From Caldifarciminota bacterium (GTDB lineage: Bacteria; Hydrothermota; Tepidihabitantia; Tepidihabitantales; Tepidihabitantaceae): a stretch of 8,277 nucleotides of DNA. The notes under the pieces were generated by a model. It was not told the DNA's origin. It searched no databases and worked only from the letters and a program-made list of their open reading frames with translations. Of this stretch, positions 5,690 to 8,277 are shown one piece after another. The position numbers and the translations under genes are program-made. Location of the stretch: NCBI GenBank assembly GCA_903908785.1, contig CAIVTL010000260.1:1-8277 (forward strand), in the 5' to 3' direction. Each line of letters opens with the position of its first letter. Position 1 is the stretch's first letter.

Positions 5690-5945
5690 ACAGCGCGGGC
5701 AGCGGTGCAGGCTGCGGCGCAGGCAACAAGCACAACCACGGCGCAAACCACGGTCGCGGCAACGGACATCGCAACGGGTATCGCAACGGTCGCAACCACG
5801 GACAAGGCTGCGGGTCTTGCCGCAGGTCAAACCACGGCTGCAGCAACGGTCAAGACTGCGACCAAGACCGCGAAGCTCGCGACGGCACAAGCTGCTCTGC
5901 CCGCATCCGGTCAAGCGTCGGGCACGACCACGGCTAGAGCAACAG
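5690..5945. repeat. Degenerate hexamer-period low-complexity tract
   Basis: The sequence keeps a 6-bp rhythm, with recurrent AACCACGG, GCAACGG and CGCAAC words over about 250 bp. One plus-strand frame (stop at 5935-5937) gives an Asn-His-Gly/Arg/Cys-rich string in which Gly codons vary at the third base. However, that frame has no ATG, GTG or TTG between its upstream stop at 5467 and the repeat. I treat it as an old hexamer microsatellite, possibly a relic of a repeat-rich coding sequence. Confidence 0.6.
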
Positions 5946-6080
5946 AACAAACCACGGCTCTGACGCCGTGTCCAATAACCTCTCCCGCAGAGGGGCCAAT
6001 AGTGGAGGGGACTACGCTCTGCGGAATGTGGTTTGTTGCCTAGTTGACTGATTCCTCAGATACTTAGGCCGAAAACCCGC

Positions 6081-6109
6081 TTGCAGGCTGGTCTACTTTA
6101 AAGTAGACT
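6081..6109 (+). promoter_or_regulatory. Candidate promoter of the XRE gene
   Basis: TTGCAG (6081-6086) and TAGACT (6104-6109) are separated by 17 bp, the standard spacing, with 3/6 and 4/6 matches to the sigma70 consensus. Transcription would begin about 7 bases later, at or next to the ATG at 6116. That would give a leaderless mRNA, which fits the lack of a properly spaced Shine-Dalgarno sequence. Weak motif matches keep this tentative. Confidence 0.35.
6091..6108. promoter_or_regulatory. Perfect 18-bp palindrome, probable operator of the XRE regulator
   Basis: GTCTACTTTAAAGTAGAC is a perfect inverted repeat with no spacer, ending 7 bases before the ATG of a helix-turn-helix gene. It covers the spacer and most of the -10 of the candidate promoter. 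Operators of dimeric XRE-type repressors are typically dyads of this size next to their own gene, so autorepression is the natural reading. Confidence 0.65.
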
Positions 6110-6115
6110 CAGGGC

Positions 6116-7168
6116 ATGGCCGATGGCAGTGAACCCAGCCCCGCCTCGCTGGCCGGGTTGTTCCCGATTCTCAGGCAGATACGCATCAGGGCCGGGCTGA
6201 CCCAGAAGCAGGTGGCTCAAGCGACCGGGGCCGGCGGCAGGCACGGACGCAAGCTCATCGCTCGGCTTGAAGCCGGGCACGCCCCGAACCCCTCGGCCCG
6301 GCTGGTGCTGGACTACCTGCGTGCGTGCGGAGCCACGTCGACCGACATCCAAGAGTTCCTCGACGGCTACTTGAGTGTGCGGTTGTCGGCGCCGGAACGG
6401 CCGCAGCGCGGCCCGCGCCGGAAGGGGACTGTCCCCGCACGGGGACTGTCCCCAAAACCGGAGGACGCAGCGACGATCGCCCTGCGCAAGGAAGCCGCGT
6501 GGTGGAACCTCCGCAAGGTCATCGAAATCGTGCTCCATCGCGAACTCAACGGGCTCGGGGCAAGCCCGATGAGCAAAGAGCGGAAGCACGCGGCTGACTT
6601 CGGCCGCAAGGTCTTCCGGATTCTCTACCAGACCCGGCAGACACGGCCGGCCCTGCGCGAGCGCCGCCTCGGGCGTTGCCGTGCCTGGGCCGAGCGCAAG
6701 GCACTGCCGCGTGAGGCCCTCGACCACCTGCTTCGGACCATGACCGCGTTGTTTGACGACATGGCGGCAAGGGACGAGCTCGACTGGCTGCCTCCGGCTG
6801 ACGACGCGAAGCACCTGATGCTCCTGCGGCCGAAGCACCGGCTTGCGACCGACTACGACATGTGCCGTGACGAGTATCTGGAACGCATGGCGCGGGAACA
6901 AGAGGCCCGTGAGGCCGCACGCAAACCGGTCATCGAGGCGGCCATGAACCTGCTCAAATCGGCAGGCCTGAGCGGGAGCGCGCTCGGCAACTACACAATA
7001 TTCATCACCGCGTTCCTCAACGTCGCCGAATCAACGCAACCCGGCTCGCCCCAGCGCGCCCAGCGTATCGAGGAAATGATTCACGCGATAGAACGTCCGT
7101 ACCTTGACCAGTCCCTGCTCCATCGTTTGGCGGAACTGGTCCTCCCCCTCCGCGATGGAAGGGCCTAG
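6116..7168 (+). CDS. XRE-family helix-turn-helix protein with uncharacterised C-terminal region
   Basis: This protein of 350 residues carries an XRE-like DNA-binding domain at about residues 18-72: LRQIRIRAGLTQKQVAQATG, then GRKLIARLEAG and LVLDYLRACG. These correspond to helices 1-2, the recognition helix and the last helices of the fold. A short insertion (AGGRHGRK) before the recognition helix departs from the usual GVS..TIS pattern. Residues about 102-115 (KGTVPARGLSP) come from a palindromic repeat element and form a linker. The remaining 230 residues are helical and Arg/Glu-rich, with a distinctive DELDWLPPADDAKHLMLLRPKHRLATDY stretch split around residues 220-247 and a conserved-looking RKPVIEAAMNLL; I know no named domain for it. 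An 18-bp palindrome just upstream is the likely target. ATG 6116 is the only sensible start, though AGGG lies too close to act as a normal ribosome binding site. Codon use looks native. Confidence 0.85.
   Translation: MADGSEPSPASLAGLFPILRQIRIRAGLTQKQVAQATGAGGRHGRKLIARLEAGHAPNPSARLVLDYLRACGATSTDIQEFLDGYLSVRLSAPERPQRGPRRKGTVPARGLSPKPEDAATIALRKEAAWWNLRKVIEIVLHRELNGLGASPMSKERKHAADFGRKVFRILYQTRQTRPALRERRLGRCRAWAERKALPREALDHLLRTMTALFDDMAARDELDWLPPADDAKHLMLLRPKHRLATDYDMCRDEYLERMAREQEAREAARKPVIEAAMNLLKSAGLSGSALGNYTIFITAFLNVAESTQPGSPQRAQRIEEMIHAIERPYLDQSLLHRLAELVLPLRDGRA
6418..6461. repeat. REP-like palindromic repeat inside the XRE coding sequence
   Basis: Two copies of GGGGACTGTCCCC (6424-6436 and 6441-6453), each a perfect dyad around a central T, are separated by GCAC and flanked by CCGG on both sides. 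The whole can fold as one long hairpin. The element is read in frame as KGTVPARGLSPK and falls between the DNA-binding domain and the C-terminal region. Confidence 0.9.
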
Positions 7169-7303
7169 CGACGCTCTCCCAGCCCCTCCGGTCTCTCCAA
7201 TCGCAACTCGGCAATCCGCAACTGCGGATCCGGCATCGGACGGCCGTCGGCCGTGAACCGCTGCCAACGGGCAGCCCACAGGGCAAGGCCAATGCAGCGG
7301 GAC

Positions 7304-8277
7304 CTACTCGGCCAGAACGACCTTGCGGATGGCTTGTGCTTGAGCTTGCGCTTGGGCCTCTCGCATGAAGTACACGCCGGGCGCGAGGCCGGACACGTCA
7401 TTTGCGCCGGCGTGCAGGTCGGCGACCTTGCGGCCAGCGATGTCGAGCAGCGAGCCATTCCCAATTCGCCCTTCACCGCCCATGTCCGGCAGGAACAGCA
7501 CGCCGTGGACGACCGTGGCGACCGGCTTGAGGTTTGCGGCCTGCGATTCGAGGTCTTCCTCAATACCGCCGCCCGAGTCACGCATCACTGAGATGCAGGA
7601 ACTCCCGTAATTCGCCACATACACGCGGTTTTGCCTCGGGTTCCACGCAAAGGCGCAGGGCTCGTTGCCGACTCCGATTGACCTGAGCACGCAGTTGGTT
7701 GTCCCGTCTATCACCGCGACACTACCGCCGAACCAGCTAGCGCAGTAGACCTTATTGTTGGTCGGATTGTAACAGAGATCAGACGGGTACATCCCGGTTG
7801 TCACTGTAGCGAGGACTGAGTTCGTCGCGCCGTCTATCACCGTCACCGTGCTGTCATCGGTGTTCGAGCAGTAGACCTTGTTGTTGGTTGGGTTGTAGCA
7901 GAGAGCAAAAGGTCCGTCTCCGGCTTCCACTGTAGCGAGGACTGAGTTCGTCGCACCGTCTAACACGGTCACACTGCCACTGTTGTTCGCGCAGTAGACC
8001 TTGTTGTCGGTCGGATTGTAGCAGACTGCAATAGGTTCGTCTCCGGCTGGCACCGTGGCGAGGACTGAGTCCCTCGCGCCGTCTATCACCGTCACGTTGT
8101 TGCTGGAATTGGAGCCATTCGCGCAGTAGACCTTGTTGTTTTCCGGGTTGTAGCATAGGGCCCCAGGATAGTGGTAGTCTCCGGCTCCGACGGTGGCGAG
8201 CACCGAATCCGCCGCGCCGTCTATAACCGTCACGGTGCTGTCGCCAGTGCCCGCGCTGTAGACCTTGTTGTTGGTCG
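7304..8277 (-). CDS. Secreted YVTN-like beta-propeller protein with C-terminal sorting-like domain (5' end outside the window)
   Basis: The frame is open to the right edge, so the N-terminus, including any signal peptide, is missing. A GTG at 8233 is an internal Val codon, not the start. The visible 324 residues hold four full and one partial repeat of 41-44 residues with the pattern NNKVYCAN...VTVIDGATNSVLATV.AGD.P.ALCYNPT, followed by one diverged repeat (WNPRQNRVYVANYGSS). This is the YVTN/NHL-type beta-propeller blade. Each regular repeat carries two Cys (LCY and VYC, 10 residues apart), as expected for disulfides in an exported protein. After a linker, the tail GSLLDIAGRKVADLHAGAND followed by LAPGVYFMRE resembles FlgD-like/type IX sorting domains. 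The protein then ends with a (Gln-Ala)4 run and IRKVVLAE. It probably works at the cell surface or outside; ligand unknown. It is convergent with the XRE gene, so not in the same transcript. Confidence 0.88.
   Translation of the reverse strand, partial: TNNKVYSAGTGDSTVTVIDGAADSVLATVGAGDYHYPGALCYNPENNKVYCANGSNSSNNVTVIDGARDSVLATVPAGDEPIAVCYNPTDNKVYCANNSGSVTVLDGATNSVLATVEAGDGPFALCYNPTNNKVYCSNTDDSTVTVIDGATNSVLATVTTGMYPSDLCYNPTNNKVYCASWFGGSVAVIDGTTNCVLRSIGVGNEPCAFAWNPRQNRVYVANYGSSCISVMRDSGGGIEEDLESQAANLKPVATVVHGVLFLPDMGGEGRIGNGSLLDIAGRKVADLHAGANDVSGLAPGVYFMREAQAQAQAQAIRKVVLAE
7332..7355. repeat. Hexamer microsatellite GCTTGN, 4 copies, encoding (Gln-Ala)4
   Basis: Four 6-bp units differ only in their last base (T, A, C, G). 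On the coding strand this gives CAA followed by GCN, so each of the four Ala codons is used once while the Gln codon stays CAA. Confidence 0.9.
7745..8277 (-). repeat. Coding tandem repeat of propeller blades
   Basis: The word GTAGACCTT (one copy ends ..CTTATTG, others CTTGTTG) recurs at 7745, 7871, 7994, 8126 and 8258, giving periods of 126, 123, 132 and 132 bp, all multiples of three. High nucleotide similarity between blades points to recent duplication or gene conversion within the gene. Confidence 0.9.

Larger units (their letters stand above)
5423..6090. other. Gene-free divergent region between the operon and the XRE gene
   Basis: Six frames stay open in parts of this stretch because it is low-complexity and GC-rich, but none gives a plausible protein with a proper start. 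From left to right it contains the operon leader (5423-5522), four TGTCTG/CAGACA half-sites, a heptamer array, the hexamer-period tract, and a plain 140-bp stretch. That last stretch holds a small hairpin (CCTCT/AGAGG, 5979-5993) with no T-run. No convincing sigma70 -10/-35 pair was found for the minus-strand operon. Confidence 0.7.

Noticed and set aside
5979..5993. Small hairpin CCTCT/AGAGG as a terminator or small RNA end
   Set aside because: The stem is five base pairs and no poly-T follows.
5544..6043. Possible Ala/Thr-rich or Arg/Gln-rich proteins in the divergent region
   Set aside because: All frames on both strands are open because of the hexamer-period tract; none has a ribosome binding site, a plausible start plus domain, or a consistent codon signature.
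6546..6920. Minus-strand open frames inside the XRE gene, including 6098-6901
   Set aside because: They are antisense shadows; the plus strand carries a clear helix-turn-helix domain and an upstream operator-like palindrome.
7214..7229. Hairpin ATCCGCA/TGCGGAT between the convergent genes as a terminator
   Set aside because: The stem is only 7 bp with a 2-base gap and no T-run on either side, so a rho-independent terminator cannot be supported.
7165..7581. Minus-strand frame 7165-7581 and plus-strand frames across the propeller tail
   Set aside because: They lie in alternative frames of the propeller gene, whose sorting-like C-terminus and repeat pattern fix the correct frame.

Overview
The window is GC-rich bacterial DNA that appears to come from an uncultured organism with an outer membrane. 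The evidence is a beta-barrel protein ending in Phe, secreted or periplasmic proteins, and a repeat protein whose C-terminal tail resembles the sorting/FlgD-like tails (GRKVADL, then LAPGVYF) seen in FCB-type and candidate-phylum genomes. The style of the intergenic repeats and of the tail reminds me most of candidate division WOR-3 (Stahlbacteria). That placement is inference from style, not a database match.

Region 1 (1-5422, all minus strand) looks like one operon, read right to left. It encodes a 46-residue single-span membrane protein (5422-5282), an outer-membrane beta-barrel protein (5295-4255), a periplasmic FMN_bind-like protein with a degenerate flavinylation site (3998-3435), two paralogous FtsX/MacB-type permeases (3336-2176 and 2172-946), an ABC ATPase (940-215), and the N-terminus of a second ABC ATPase (231-1, running off the window). 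Genes overlap or nearly abut except around the FMN_bind-like gene, where the gaps hold short-period repeats. The parts suggest an envelope-spanning transport or redox system without the usual MacA adaptor or TolC channel. A Cys at residue 64 in an identical GCPYEAA motif in both permeases is the best lead to a substrate.

Region 2 (5423-6115) has no convincing gene. It holds four TGTCTG/CAGACA half-sites upstream of the minus-strand operon, a 49-bp heptamer array, a long degenerate hexamer-period tract, and a perfect 18-bp palindrome directly in front of the next gene.

Region 3 (6116-7168, plus) is an XRE-type helix-turn-helix protein with a long uncharacterised C-terminal region and an in-frame palindromic repeat element in its linker. 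The upstream palindrome is probably its own operator and overlaps a candidate promoter.

Region 4 (8277-7304, minus, 5' end outside the window) is a secreted beta-propeller protein of about 42-residue YVTN-like repeats with paired cysteines and a C-terminal sorting-like tail. It converges with the XRE gene.

Throughout, short tandem repeats of 6-9 bp (heptamers, an octamer, nonamers, hexamers) fill gene junctions and in several places sit inside reading frames. Some have unit lengths not divisible by three, which leaves open frameshifting by copy-number change.
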